Positions 18,079 to 27,635 are shown, counted from the stretch's first letter. The stretch: DNA of 37,848 nt from Streptomyces turgidiscabies Car8 (GCF_000331005.1 NZ_AEJB01000023.1:1-37848); one strand, 5' to 3'. The notes: generated by a model from the letters alone, not told the origin. Numbers and translations are program-made.

Positions 18079-18664
18079 GTGCAATCCGAGATGCTGCTCG
18101 CCGCCGCCGACGCCCTGCCGCTCCCGGGAGGTGACGAGGCCCGCCCGGACGCCAGAATCCTCGTCGGCTTCGGTGTCCCGTCGGAACTCGCCAGGTTCGC
18201 CGCCCGCCCCGGCTGGACCCTGTACGTCCCCGGCCATCCCGACGAGGTACGGCGGGCCGTGCTGACCGCCATGGCTCGTGGCGAGCGGACGTACGTCCAT
18301 GTGTCCGCCGAGTCCAACGCCGAACCGCACTGCGGGGCGACAGACGGCCTCGAGCTCGTCCGGGAAGGGGGCGCCGGTGTGGTGCTCGCGGTGGGTGCCA
18401 CGCTCGACCCGGTGCTGCGGGCCACGGCCGGACTGGACCTCGCCGTTCTCTACACGGCTGTCGTCCGCCCCTTCGACGAGGTCGGACTGCGTACGGCCGT
18501 GCTCGCCGCCGACCATGCCGACGTGGTGCTGGTGGAGCCCTGCCCGCGTGGCACCTCGGCCCATCACATCGCCGGCACGCTGGTCCACGTCCCGCACCGG
18601 TTGCTCGCCCTCGGTGGGCCGGACGGCCTGGACGAGTGCGAACTCGCCCGGGCCGTCCGGGACT

Positions 18665-18675
<11 letters not shown>
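18079..18675 (+). CDS. Transketolase C-terminal-like protein (FasC-like)
   Basis: A 198-residue protein resembling the end of the pyrimidine-binding domain and the C-terminal domain of transketolase and pyruvate dehydrogenase beta subunits. Segments such as LYVPGHPDEVRRAVLTAM, RTYVHVS and VVLVEPCPRGTSAHHIAG are characteristic. It lacks the thiamine-diphosphate motif GDG-N and so cannot be a complete enzyme. The fas cytokinin operon of Rhodococcus fascians encodes a similar transketolase-like subunit (FasC), which fits its position divergent from the isopentenyltransferase. The GTG at 18079 has an AGGAGG site upstream. Its role here is unknown. Its stop overlaps the stop of the convergent rhodanese gene by 11 bases. 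Confidence 0.68.
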
Positions 18676-19655
<980 letters not shown>

Positions 19656-19754
19656 ATGTGTTCGAGGGGTGAGTGGCAGGCGCCGGTGGTCAGTGGCGAG
19701 TAGCGGGCAGGGGCAGAGCGGTGGACAGGGGGGTGATCGGCAGTCGGCCGGCGA

Positions 19755-20501
19755 TCACACCAGCGCGTCGGCCAGCATGAACAGGGCCACGGCCAGCAGC
19801 ACCCAGGCGAAGATCCGCTGGAGCCGACCGCCGGAGACCCGGCCCGCGAGCCGCTTGCCGTCCCACGCGCCGAGGATCGCGGCCCCGGCGAAGGGCGCGA
19901 CCAGCGTCCAGTCGACGCGGGTCGCGGTGCCGGAGCGGGCCACCAACGCGGCCAGCGAGTTGACGGTGATGACCAGCAGGCTCGTCCCGACAGCGTTCCG
20001 CATCCGCAGTCCGACGACGTTCACCAGCGCCGGTACGGCGAGAAAGCCGCCGCCCACGCCCAGCACCCCGGTCACCGCTCCCAGCCCCGCGCCCGCCTGA
20101 GCGACCTGGACGGGCCGCACCGGCACCCCTTCCCGTACGGACGCCGAGGGGCGCAGCATGCGGTACGCGGCGAGTCCGGCGATCACCGCGAACGCGCCGG
20201 TCAGCAGTGCGGATGGCACATACCCGCTGATCGCCCCGCCGACCGTCGCGGGCACCAGACCCGCCGCCGCGAACACGGCCCCGGCCCGCCACTCGACGGC
20301 GTTCGCACGGGCGTGCGCGGCCAGTGCGGTGGCGGAGGTGACGGTGACCACGGCCAGGCTCGCGGTGGTGGCCGCCGCCGGGGTGAAACCGAGCAGATAG
20401 ATCAGCGCGGGCACGGCCAGCACACTGCCGCCGCCCCCGAGCGCCCCCAGCGCGAGACCGGTGACGGCCCCGGCGAACAGCGCGAGAACGTACGCACTCA
20501 C
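19755..20501 (-). CDS. TauE/SafE family membrane exporter
   Basis: A 248-residue membrane protein with about eight hydrophobic segments and the two family repeats. Each repeat starts with a glycine-rich segment, GLALGALGGGGSVLAVPALIYLLG and, in the second half, GVLGVGGGFLAVPALV. TauE/SafE proteins export sulfite, sulfonates or thiosulfate. Its GTG at 20501 overlaps the stop of the rhodanese-fusion gene (GTGA), so it probably disposes of a product such as sulfite made by that enzyme. The actual anion is inferred. Confidence 0.88.
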   Translation of the reverse strand: MSAYVLALFAGAVTGLALGALGGGGSVLAVPALIYLLGFTPAAATTASLAVVTVTSATALAAHARANAVEWRAGAVFAAAGLVPATVGGAISGYVPSALLTGAFAVIAGLAAYRMLRPSASVREGVPVRPVQVAQAGAGLGAVTGVLGVGGGFLAVPALVNVVGLRMRNAVGTSLLVITVNSLAALVARSGTATRVDWTLVAPFAGAAILGAWDGKRLAGRVSGGRLQRIFAWVLLAVALFMLADALV

Positions 20502-22711
20502 GTGACCGGTCCACCCTCGGCGCCGGCATCCGCCACCGGCGGGCGCACCTGCGCAGGCGGCCTGCCCCCGTTGGCCGCCGGCGGGCCCGCCACGGCCGGC
20601 CTGCTCCCGCTCACTCCGGGCAGGGGCGCCTCTGAAGGCAACCTCCTCCCGTTGGCCATGGGGAGGCCCGCCTCCGTCGGCGCCCCGTTCCCGTGGGCTA
20701 CGGGCAGGCGAGGCTCTGTCACCGGTCCGCTCCCGTTCGTTTCACGCAGGCGAGCCTCCGCCGCGGGCCCGCTCTCCGCCACCAGCGGCAGGCCCGCCTC
20801 CGCCCACGCCCGCATGCCGCCGACCACGTCCGAGACCTCCGCGCCGCGCGCCGTGAGCAGGGCCGCCGCCTCGCGGGAACGCTTGCCGGAGCGGCAGATC
20901 GCGATCAGCGGGCGCCCCTGTACGGACCCAGGCAGCGAAGCCCCCGCCGCCAGCGCCGACAGCGGCGCGTGCACCGCGCCGACGGCATGCCCCGCGGTCC
21001 ACTCCTCGGCCTCCCGTACGTCCACGAGTACGGCCGTCCGGTCCGCGCCGGTGAGCTCGTGCGCCTCGGCCGGGGTGACCCGGGCCATGGGGAGCCCGGC
21101 CTCACGGGCGGCGGCGAAGCCGTCGTCGACGGCGACCACGGCGCGGCCCGCCGCAGCCAGCAGCGAGGCGGCGATCGCGGCCCGCATCCCGCCCGCACAG
21201 TGCACCCACACCGTCCCGTCGGGTATCTCCGCGAGCCGGTCACGCACCTCGTGGAGCGGAATGTGCAGCGAACCGGCGACATGGCCGCCCAGGCGCTCGG
21301 AGTCGCGCCGCACATCCAGAATCACGACCCCCTCACGCCACCGACCCGCGAGACCGGCGCGGGGAAGGGAGCGTGACTGGCCGCCCGGCCGGGGTGGAAC
21401 GGCGGGGGAGTCAGTGGTGGTGTCGGGGCGGTTGCTGTCGACCTGCGTCAACTGGCCCTGCGCGTCCGCGCGGTGGCTCGGGGGGTCGGTGGGCTCCGTG
21501 GCGTCCGGAAGGGAGTGCGGTTGTCCGTCCGGTGCTGGCTGAGCGGTGGGGGAGTCTGTGGTGGTGGTGTCGGGGCGGTTGCTGTCGGCCTGTGGCAACT
21601 CCCTCTCCGGGGCCACGAGATGGTGCGCCAGGTCGGTGAACGTGGCGCGTGGGAAGGTGCGGGGGTGTTCGCCCGGTCGTAGCCATGTCGCGGGGGAGCC
21701 GGTCGCGGAGGCGGCCGGTCGGTCGATGCCGACCCGCACCAGTTCCCGCTGGGCGGCGGCGAGTTGGGACGTCGACTCGGCGAGCAGCGTGACCGGCCTG
21801 CCCCAGGGAAGCAGCCACGCCAGATAGGTGGCGAGCTGCCCCGTCGCCTCGAAGTTGACCGACCCGGCGACATGCCCCTCGGCGAACGCGACCCGGCTGC
21901 GCAGATCGACCACCCACTCCCCGGCGGCGAGCCGCGCCGCGATCTCCACGGCGTCCGCAGGGGCCGCCGGCGTCAGATCCACCGGCGCGGGGCCCTCGGA
22001 GTTCACCGGGCCCATGTGCGCGTAGTACGCCGGCACGTCGTCCAGCCCGGCCAGCAGGTCGGCGACGAACATGTCGACGTCCTTGACCAGCGCCTCGTTC
22101 GTGACGCGTTCTTGTCCGACGGTCGTGGCGTCGCCCGTCGCCGTCCCGGCGGAACAGAAGCTGCCGAACCCGTGGGTGGGCAACACGGCCGTCTCGTCCG
22201 GGAGTTCGGCGGCCAGCCGGTGCGCCGAGTCGTACTGCGCGCGGGCCAGTTCCCCGGTGAGCCGAGGCTCGACCAGATCCGGCCGCCCGACCGTGCCGAT
22301 CAGCAACGAACCGCCGGTGAACACGGCCACCGACCGGCCGTCCTCCTCCAGGACGTACGCGGTGTGGTGCGGGGTGTGCCCGGGCGTGGCCAGCGCGCGC
22401 AGCACCAGCCCCTCCTCGACCTCCACGCTGTCCCCGTCCATGACCGGCACCCGGTCGTAGGCGACCCGCGCGCCGGCCGGAACGAGGTAGGCGGCGCCGG
22501 TGATCCGGGCCAGTTCCAGGCCGCCGGTGACGTAGTCGTTGTGGACGTGTGTCTCGACGACGTGCGTGACCCGCACACCCCGTCGGGCGGCGGCCTCGAT
22601 CACCCGGTCGATGTCCCGAGGCGGATCGACCACCAGGGCCCGGTGCGGCCCGCCCGCCAGATAGCCGCGATTTCCCAGCCCCGGCACCTCGATGCGGTCG
22701 ACGAAATACAT
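20498..22711 (-). CDS. MBL-fold persulfide dioxygenase-like protein with three rhodanese domains
   Basis: A 737-residue fusion. Residues 1-235 are a metallo-beta-lactamase domain with ETHVHNDY (residues 53-60) and TPGHTPHH (from 109). ETHE1 has an iron-ligand Asp in TGDALL, but here the sequence is TGGSLL (Gly134). A first rhodanese domain, about 250-335, lacks the catalytic cysteine. A low-complexity linker with two copies of an SNRPDTTT element follows. Two further rhodanese domains have cysteines in HCAGGMRAA and ICRSGKRSREA. The last 90 residues are a Gly/Pro/Ala-rich degenerate repeat. The protein presumably oxidises or relays sulfane sulfur to sulfite. Two CstR-type palindromes lie 47-95 bases upstream of the start. 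Confidence 0.82.
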   Translation of the reverse strand: MYFVDRIEVPGLGNRGYLAGGPHRALVVDPPRDIDRVIEAAARRGVRVTHVVETHVHNDYVTGGLELARITGAAYLVPAGARVAYDRVPVMDGDSVEVEEGLVLRALATPGHTPHHTAYVLEEDGRSVAVFTGGSLLIGTVGRPDLVEPRLTGELARAQYDSAHRLAAELPDETAVLPTHGFGSFCSAGTATGDATTVGQERVTNEALVKDVDMFVADLLAGLDDVPAYYAHMGPVNSEGPAPVDLTPAAPADAVEIAARLAAGEWVVDLRSRVAFAEGHVAGSVNFEATGQLATYLAWLLPWGRPVTLLAESTSQLAAAQRELVRVGIDRPAASATGSPATWLRPGEHPRTFPRATFTDLAHHLVAPERELPQADSNRPDTTTTDSPTAQPAPDGQPHSLPDATEPTDPPSHRADAQGQLTQVDSNRPDTTTDSPAVPPRPGGQSRSLPRAGLAGRWREGVVILDVRRDSERLGGHVAGSLHIPLHEVRDRLAEIPDGTVWVHCAGGMRAAIAASLLAAAGRAVVAVDDGFAAAREAGLPMARVTPAEAHELTGADRTAVLVDVREAEEWTAGHAVGAVHAPLSALAAGASLPGSVQGRPLIAICRSGKRSREAAALLTARGAEVSDVVGGMRAWAEAGLPLVAESGPAAEARLRETNGSGPVTEPRLPVAHGNGAPTEAGLPMANGRRLPSEAPLPGVSGSRPAVAGPPAANGGRPPAQVRPPVADAGAEGGPVT
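21366..21600. repeat. Duplicated linker sequence inside the rhodanese-fusion gene
   Basis: Two similar segments, about 21405-21453 and 21545-21596, share the core TGTCGGGGCGGTTGCTGTCG. They encode two copies of an SNRPDTTT-DSP-type linker between the first and second rhodanese domains. This looks like an in-frame partial duplication. Confidence 0.75.
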
Positions 22712-22757
22712 GGCGCCACTCCTCTCCCTCGTGAACCGTCAGGGACCCCTGGGAAAT

Positions 22758-22771
22758 TACCCCCGGGGGTA
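22758..22771. promoter_or_regulatory. CsoR/CstR-type operator, perfect palindrome
   Basis: TACCCCCGGGGGTA is a perfect 14-base palindrome in the divergent region between the rhodanese-fusion gene and the mycothiol dehydrogenase gene. It lies 47 bases upstream of the former's start. The likely ligand is the CstR-like repressor encoded at 19368-19655. Confidence 0.75.
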
Positions 22772-22792
22772 TGTGTTTCACCGTAGCAGAGG

Positions 22793-22806
22793 TACCCCCG
22801 GGGGTA
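22793..22806. promoter_or_regulatory. CsoR/CstR-type operator, second perfect palindrome
   Basis: An exact second copy of TACCCCCGGGGGTA, centred 35 bases from the first. Tandem sites of this kind suit cooperative repressor binding. This copy is 109 bases from the mycothiol dehydrogenase start and could serve either direction. Confidence 0.75.
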
Positions 22807-22914
22807 TTCTGGAGGCGAGCTCCACGGTGGACGTGCCGACGTGCCGTTACCGATCGGTCGCACGTAGGGTCGGAGCGAAGAACCGAACATTGGCCGATGG
22901 AAGGGTCCAGCACC

Positions 22915-24000
22915 ATGGCGCAGGAAGTACGCGGCGTGATCGCACCGGGTAAGAACGAACCGGTGCGGGTCGAGACGATCGTCGTGCCGGACCCCGGTCC
23001 GGGCGAGGCCGTGGTCCAGATCCAGGCCTGCGGCGTGTGTCACACCGACCTGCACTACAAGCAGGGCGGGATCAACGACGACTTCCCCTTCCTGCTCGGC
23101 CACGAGGCCGCCGGGGTCGTGGAGTCGGTGGGGGAGGGGGTCACGGACGTGGCTCCCGGTGACTTCGTGATCCTCAACTGGCGTGCTGTGTGCGGGAATT
23201 GCCGGGCCTGTCTGCGTGGGCGCCCGTGGTACTGCTTCAACACGCACAACGCCAAGCAGAAGATGACCCTCCTCGACGGCACGGAACTCTCCCCGGCCCT
23301 CGGTATCGGCGCCTTCGCCGAGAAGACCCTCGTAGCGGCCGGGCAGTGCACCAAGGTCGACCCGTCCGTCTCGGCGGCTGTCGCCGGGCTGCTGGGGTGT
23401 GGCGTCATGGCCGGGATCGGCGCCGCCATCAACACCGGGAACGTCGGTCGCGGTGACACGGTCGCCGTCATCGGCTGCGGTGGGGTCGGCGACGCCGCGA
23501 TCGCCGGGGCCAACCTCGCGGGTGCCGCGAAGATCATCGCCGTGGACATCGACGACCGGAAGCTGGCCACTGCCCGCACGATGGGCGCCACGCACACCGT
23601 CAACTCCAAGGAGACCGACCCGGTCGAGGCGATCCAGGAACTGACCGGCGGATTCGGCGCCGACGTGGTCATCGAGGCGGTCGGCCGCCCGGAGACGTAC
23701 AAGCAGGCCTTCTACGCCCGTGACCTCGCCGGGACCGTGGTGCTGGTCGGGGTGCCGACGCCGGAGATGAAACTCGAACTCCCGTTGATCGACGTCTTCG
23801 GGCGGGGCGGCTCACTGAAGTCGTCCTGGTACGGCGACTGCCTGCCCTCCCGTGACTTCCCGATGCTCATCGACCTGCACCTCCAAGGCCGCCTGGACCT
23901 CGCGAAGTTCGTGACGGAGACCATCCGACTCGACGAGGTGGAGAAGGCGTTCGAGCGGATGCACGGCGGCGACGTACTGCGTTCCGTGGTGGTGCTGTGA
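22915..24000 (+). CDS. mscR: S-(hydroxymethyl)mycothiol dehydrogenase (class III-like zinc ADH)
   Basis: A 361-residue zinc-dependent alcohol dehydrogenase. The catalytic zinc motif is QACGVCHTD followed by GHEAAG. The structural zinc cysteines are in [15 protein letters not shown]. The nucleotide-binding motif is [14 protein letters not shown]. The sequence matches the actinomycete MscR/AdhE2 group, which oxidises the formaldehyde adduct of mycothiol and also reduces S-nitrosomycothiol. I choose the ATG at 22915 because GGAAGG lies upstream; an in-frame ATG at 22897 would add six residues. The next gene starts within its stop codon. The shared upstream region holds CstR-type palindromes, which suggests but does not prove a link to persulfide stress. 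Confidence 0.88.
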   Translation: MAQEVRGVIAPGKNEPVRVETIVVPDPGPGEAVVQIQACGVCHTDLHYKQGGINDDFPFLLGHEAAGVVESVGEGVTDVAPGDFVILNWRAVCGNCRACLRGRPWYCFNTHNAKQKMTLLDGTELSPALGIGAFAEKTLVAAGQCTKVDPSVSAAVAGLLGCGVMAGIGAAINTGNVGRGDTVAVIGCGGVGDAAIAGANLAGAAKIIAVDIDDRKLATARTMGATHTVNSKETDPVEAIQELTGGFGADVVIEAVGRPETYKQAFYARDLAGTVVLVGVPTPEMKLELPLIDVFGRGGSLKSSWYGDCLPSRDFPMLIDLHLQGRLDLAKFVTETIRLDEVEKAFERMHGGDVLRSVVVL

Positions 24001-24629
24001 TGGCCGCGCGCATCGAACGCCTCGTCACCTCAGGGCAGTTCAGCCTCGACGGCGGCACCTGGGACGTCGACAACAACGTGTGGATCATCGGCGACGACCA
24101 CGAGGCGATCGTCATCGACGCCGCCCATGACGCCGACGCCATCGCGGCGGCCGTCGGCGACCGGCGCCTGACCGCCATCGTGTGCACCCACGCCCACAAC
24201 GACCACATCGACGCGGCCCCGGCGCTCGCCGAGCGCACCGGTGCCACCATCTGGCTGCACCGCGACGACCTGCCGCTGTGGAAGCAGACCCACCCGGACC
24301 GGGACCCCGACGCCTGGCTCGCCGACGGCCAGGTGATCGAGGCCGCCGGCGCCGATCTGACGGTGCTGCACACGCCCGGACACGCACCGGGCGCGGTCTG
24401 CCTGTACGACCCGGGGCTCGGCACGGTCTTCACCGGCGACACCCTCTTCAACGGCGGCCCGGGTGCCACCGGCCGCTCCTACTCCCACTTCCCGACGATC
24501 ATCGACTCGATCCGGGACCGGCTGCTCGCCCTTCCGCCCGAGACGAAGGTCCTCACCGGGCACGGCGATCCCACCACGATCGGGGCCGAGGCGCCGCACC
24601 TCCAGGAGTGGATCACCCGGGGCCACTGA
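24000..24629 (+). CDS. MBL-fold hydrolase, probable S-acylmycothiol hydrolase
   Basis: A 209-residue glyoxalase II-like metallo-beta-lactamase protein with the dinuclear zinc motif THAHNDHID, then HTPGHAPG, FTGDTLF and LTGHGDPTT. The ATG at 24000 overlaps the dehydrogenase stop (TGATG), so the two are coupled. The dehydrogenase yields S-formylmycothiol, and a thioester hydrolase to free mycothiol and formate is the obvious next step. That role is inferred from pairing and fold. Confidence 0.85.
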   Translation: MAARIERLVTSGQFSLDGGTWDVDNNVWIIGDDHEAIVIDAAHDADAIAAAVGDRRLTAIVCTHAHNDHIDAAPALAERTGATIWLHRDDLPLWKQTHPDRDPDAWLADGQVIEAAGADLTVLHTPGHAPGAVCLYDPGLGTVFTGDTLFNGGPGATGRSYSHFPTIIDSIRDRLLALPPETKVLTGHGDPTTIGAEAPHLQEWITRGH

Positions 24630-24655
24630 CGGCCACGGACCCGGACACCGCACGC

Positions 24656-24693
24656 CTGTGGGCGCCCACCGTCACGACGGAGGGCGCTCACAG
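24656..24693. terminator. Long hairpin between convergent genes
   Basis: CTGTGGGCGCCC at 24656-24667 pairs with GGGCGCTCACAG at 24682-24693 through 12 pairs, one of them G-U. After an A-A mismatch, CCGT pairs with ACGG around a CACG tetraloop. It lies between the convergent MBL hydrolase (stop 24629) and ApbE (stop 24720) genes and probably terminates transcription from both sides. There is no T-run. Confidence 0.75.
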
Positions 24694-24719
24694 GGATGTA
24701 CACAGCGGAGAGGCGCGGT

Positions 24720-25442
24720 TCAGGCAGCGACCGGAAAACCCGGCGTCCGGAGCACCTGCCGGTCGGCGTCCACCGCGAACACCTCGCAGCCCTCGCGCGC
24801 GGCGGCCCAGTCGATGCCCTCCGCGCCCATCGCGAACGCGGCCGTCGCCGTCGCGTCCGCCTCGGTGAGGGTGGGGGCGACTACGGTCAGGCTCAGCAGT
24901 CCGGTCGCCGGGCGGCCGGTGCGACCGTCGAGGATGTGGTCGCCCCGCTCGTAGCGGGCGGAGGTCGCCACACCCCCCTCGGTGATCTCCAGCACCGTGC
25001 ACAGCTGGTCGGCGTGCTCGGGATGCCGTACACCGACCCGCCAGGGGCGCCCGGCGGCGACCACGTCACCGCCGGCGTTCAGGCAGTACGTCCGTACACC
25101 CGCACCCTCCAGCAGTTCCGCCGCCCGCTGCACCGCCCAGCCCTTCACCATCGCGCACGGATCGAGGCCCCGGCCGGGCAGCCGTACGTCGAACGCGCCC
25201 CCCGTCGAGACCCGGTACTCCTCGCACAGGCCCAGCACCTCGGTGAGGTCGGCGCTGAGTGCGCCGGACTCCAGTTCGCCCCGGTCGAGGCGGGACACCT
25301 CGCTGTCGGGCTTGAAGGGGCTGAACCGCGCGTCGACCTCGTGAAGCCAGGCGAACACGGCGTCGGCCGCCTGCGCCGGAGGGTTCTCGTCATCGATCCG
25401 CAGCGAGATCGGGAACCCCATGATGTGCTCGACGCGCCGCAT
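24720..25442 (-). CDS. apbE: ApbE FAD:protein FMN transferase
   Basis: A 240-residue ApbE-family flavin transferase. It starts with the conserved MRRVEHIMGFPISLRI. It then shows LHEVDARFSPFKPDSEVSRL, GRGLDPCAMVKGWAVQRA, CLNAGGDVVAAG and HILDGRTGRPA, with the metal-binding LTEADATATAAFAMG near the end. ApbE transfers FMN from FAD onto a threonine or serine of target proteins. The target is almost certainly the FMN-binding protein encoded four bases upstream on the same strand. The ribosome binding site GAGGAG directly abuts the ATG at 25442, which is unusually close; MGFPIS at 25421 is an alternative start but would lose conserved residues. No signal peptide is evident. Confidence 0.92.
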   Translation of the reverse strand: MRRVEHIMGFPISLRIDDENPPAQAADAVFAWLHEVDARFSPFKPDSEVSRLDRGELESGALSADLTEVLGLCEEYRVSTGGAFDVRLPGRGLDPCAMVKGWAVQRAAELLEGAGVRTYCLNAGGDVVAAGRPWRVGVRHPEHADQLCTVLEITEGGVATSARYERGDHILDGRTGRPATGLLSLTVVAPTLTEADATATAAFAMGAEGIDWAAAREGCEVFAVDADRQVLRTPGFPVAA

Positions 25443-25446
25443 CTCC

Positions 25447-26172
25447 TCAGCCCTTCGCGTCGATGGCGGCCTGGAGGGACTCCCTGTAGCCGTCGCTGGT
25501 GATGGTGGCGCCGGAGACGGTGTCGATGTCGGCGCTCTGCGCGGCGAGGGTCTCCGAGATCAGGACCGGTACGGCGGCCGTGGTCTGCGGGTGGTTCGGC
25601 TGCTGCAGCATCTTCACGGAGGCGATCTTGTCGCCCTCGAAGGTCACCTCGACCTGCACGGTGCCCTTCTCGGTGTCCACGGCGGTCCCGGAGACGACCT
25701 TGGACGCGGACTCCGCGGCCGGGGCCGACGTGGACGTGGACGGCGACGGGGACGACGCGGCGGAGTCCGCCTGGGAGTCGATGGCGGCCTGGAGGGACTC
25801 CCGGTAGCCGTCGCTGGTGATGGTGGCGCCGGAGACGGTGTCGATGTCGGCGCTCTGCGCGGCCAGCGTCTCCTTGATCAGGACCGGTACGGCGGCGGTG
25901 GTCTGCGGGTGGTTCGGCTGCTTCAGCATCCGCACCGAGGAGATCTTGGAGCCCGCGAAGGTGACCTCGACCTGGACGTCACCCTTCTCGGTGGTCACGG
26001 TGGTTCCGGTGACGACCCCGGACGACGTTCCGGAGGAGCCGGAGGACGAGGTCGAGGACGACACGGACGGGGTCGAGGCCTCGGAGGAGGTGATGCCCAG
26101 CGAGGGCTCGTAGAGCCAGACGGGGACCAGGCCCGCGATGCTGAGGACCAGTACAGGTAGTGCTCGTTTCAC
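25447..26172 (-). CDS. Membrane-anchored protein with two FMN-binding (flavinylated) domains
   Basis: A 241-residue extracytoplasmic protein. Residues 1-20 form a signal or anchor helix with no lipobox. A Ser/Thr-rich spacer reaches about residue 52. FMN_bind domains follow at about 53-132 and 159-238, joined by a second Ser/Pro linker. Each carries the ApbE target motif DTVSGAT, with flavin-accepting Thr117 and Thr223. The two domains are nearly identical over their last 30 residues. It should carry two covalent FMNs outside the membrane and accept electrons from the flavocytochrome encoded 10 bases upstream. The start is a GTG at 26172 with AGAGGA before it. Confidence 0.9.
   Translation of the reverse strand: MKRALPVLVLSIAGLVPVWLYEPSLGITSSEASTPSVSSSTSSSGSSGTSSGVVTGTTVTTEKGDVQVEVTFAGSKISSVRMLKQPNHPQTTAAVPVLIKETLAAQSADIDTVSGATITSDGYRESLQAAIDSQADSAASSPSPSTSTSAPAAESASKVVSGTAVDTEKGTVQVEVTFEGDKIASVKMLQQPNHPQTTAAVPVLISETLAAQSADIDTVSGATITSDGYRESLQAAIDAKG
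25459..26017. repeat. Tandem duplication of the FMN-binding domain in DNA
   Basis: Positions 25459-25699 and 25777-26017 are two copies offset by exactly 318 bases (106 codons). The first 87 bases of the copies differ at a single position, and similarity falls off toward the other end. The pattern indicates recent duplication or gene conversion within the gene. Confidence 0.9.
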
Positions 26173-26182
26173 GACGTTCCTC

Positions 26183-27520
26183 TTATCCGGCCAGGCTGAA
26201 GCGCTCGAAGTGGGTCTGCGACCGGGGCACGCCCAGCTCCCGCAGGCTGCGCAGCACCGCGTTCATCATCGGCGGCGGCCCGCACAGGAAGACGTCGCGG
26301 TCCGCGATGTCCGGCACCAGCTCGGCCAGCGCGGCCGGTGCCAGCCTGTCGGGGACGACGGGCCCGCTCACCAGGTGCAGCTCGGCACCCTTGGCGTGCG
26401 CGAGGTCCCGCAGCTCCTCGTAGAGGACGGCGTCCTGGTCCCGGGCGACCCGGTAGATGACCACGGCGTGGCCCTGGATCTCCTCCAGCAGCGCGCGGAT
26501 CGGCGTGACGCCCACCCCGCCGGCGATGAGGACGGCCTCCGGCCGGGTCCGGTGCATCGCGGTGAACGCGCCGTACGGGCCCTCGGCGAAGACCCGGGTA
26601 CCGACCGGGATGTGCCGCAGGGCGGCGGTGCCGTCACCGGCCACCTTCGCGGTGAGGCGCAGTGACCTGCCGTCGGGCGCCGCCGACAGCGAGAACGGGT
26701 TCGCCTGCCACCAGCGGTCCTTGGTGAGGAACCGCCAGAGGAAGAACTGGCCGGCGCGGGCGGGCAGCTTGTCGAGGTCGCGGCCGGTCATGTAGATCGA
26801 GACGACGTTGTCGGCCTCGGGGACGACGGCCGAGACACGCAGCTGGTGCCGGAGGTTCTTGCGCAGCGGCAGCACCACCCGGCCCAGGAAGACGGAACCG
26901 AGCGCCACGCTCCACAGAACCCACCAGTACGTGGTGGCGGCGGACGACGAGGTGAACGTCGTACCGACACCGACCTGGTGGGTGAAGGCCAGGACCACCG
27001 CCACGTAGGTGTACAGGTGGATGAAGTGCCAGGTCTCGTAGGCGAGTCGGCGGCGGGCGTAGCGCGCCGAGACCGCTCCGATGACCATGATCAGGACGAG
27101 GGCGACGATCGCGCGGAGCACGCCCTCGGTGGTCTCGGCCAGCTCCACCAGCTCGTCGACCGGGCCCATGCTGGTGCCCTCGGCGTAGCCGAAGGTGATG
27201 AACACGGCGTGGGACATCAGGGTCCACAGCAGGCCGAAGCCGACCCAGCGGTGCCAGGTGGTCAGCCGGTCCATGCCGATGCGGTGGTCCAGCCACGGCA
27301 GCCGGGCCACCAGCACCAGCTGGAAGGCCATGAAGAGGGCGCCGTACAGTCCGGCGAGCCGGCCCAGCACGATCAGCGCGTTCGACGCGAACCCGGCCTG
27401 CGCGAAGAAGACGGTCACGACGGCGACATTGGCGGCCAGCACGGCGTACAGACCCGTGCGGGCCACCACTTTGGGTCGTATCGCCGTGGGGGGCGCGGGA
27501 GGCGATTGGACGGTCGTCAC
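26183..27520 (-). CDS. Ferric reductase-like flavocytochrome (FAD/NAD-binding)
   Basis: A 445-residue protein. The N-terminal half, about residues 20-215, has six hydrophobic helices with the ferric-reductase transmembrane pattern and haem-ligand histidine candidates such as TWHRWVGFG, MSHAVF and HFIHLYTYVAV. The C-terminal half is a ferredoxin-NADP reductase domain: FAD-binding NPFSLSAAP, NAD(P)-binding AGGVGVTPIRALLEE and FLCGPPPMMNAVLRSL. It should carry electrons from cytoplasmic NAD(P)H across the membrane to the flavinylated protein encoded downstream. The GTG at 27520 has AAGGAG eight bases upstream. It heads the three-gene operon with the FMN-binding and apbE genes. Confidence 0.88.
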   Translation of the reverse strand: MTTVQSPPAPPTAIRPKVVARTGLYAVLAANVAVVTVFFAQAGFASNALIVLGRLAGLYGALFMAFQLVLVARLPWLDHRIGMDRLTTWHRWVGFGLLWTLMSHAVFITFGYAEGTSMGPVDELVELAETTEGVLRAIVALVLIMVIGAVSARYARRRLAYETWHFIHLYTYVAVVLAFTHQVGVGTTFTSSSAATTYWWVLWSVALGSVFLGRVVLPLRKNLRHQLRVSAVVPEADNVVSIYMTGRDLDKLPARAGQFFLWRFLTKDRWWQANPFSLSAAPDGRSLRLTAKVAGDGTAALRHIPVGTRVFAEGPYGAFTAMHRTRPEAVLIAGGVGVTPIRALLEEIQGHAVVIYRVARDQDAVLYEELRDLAHAKGAELHLVSGPVVPDRLAPAALAELVPDIADRDVFLCGPPPMMNAVLRSLRELGVPRSQTHFERFSLAG

Positions 27521-27635
27521 GGACAGTGCTCCTTGATCGGGTCCAGGGACCCCGAGTCTGACCGACGGTAGCTGTCATTCAGCTGTCGTTGGACTTTCAA
27601 GTTGTTATCGATCACGCGTTCAGGGGGAGGGAGCT

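Noticed and set aside
21405..21600. Repeats considered as a possible CRISPR or mobile-element remnant
   Set aside because: There are only two copies, they are in frame within a protein linker, and no spacers, cas genes or terminal repeats are present.
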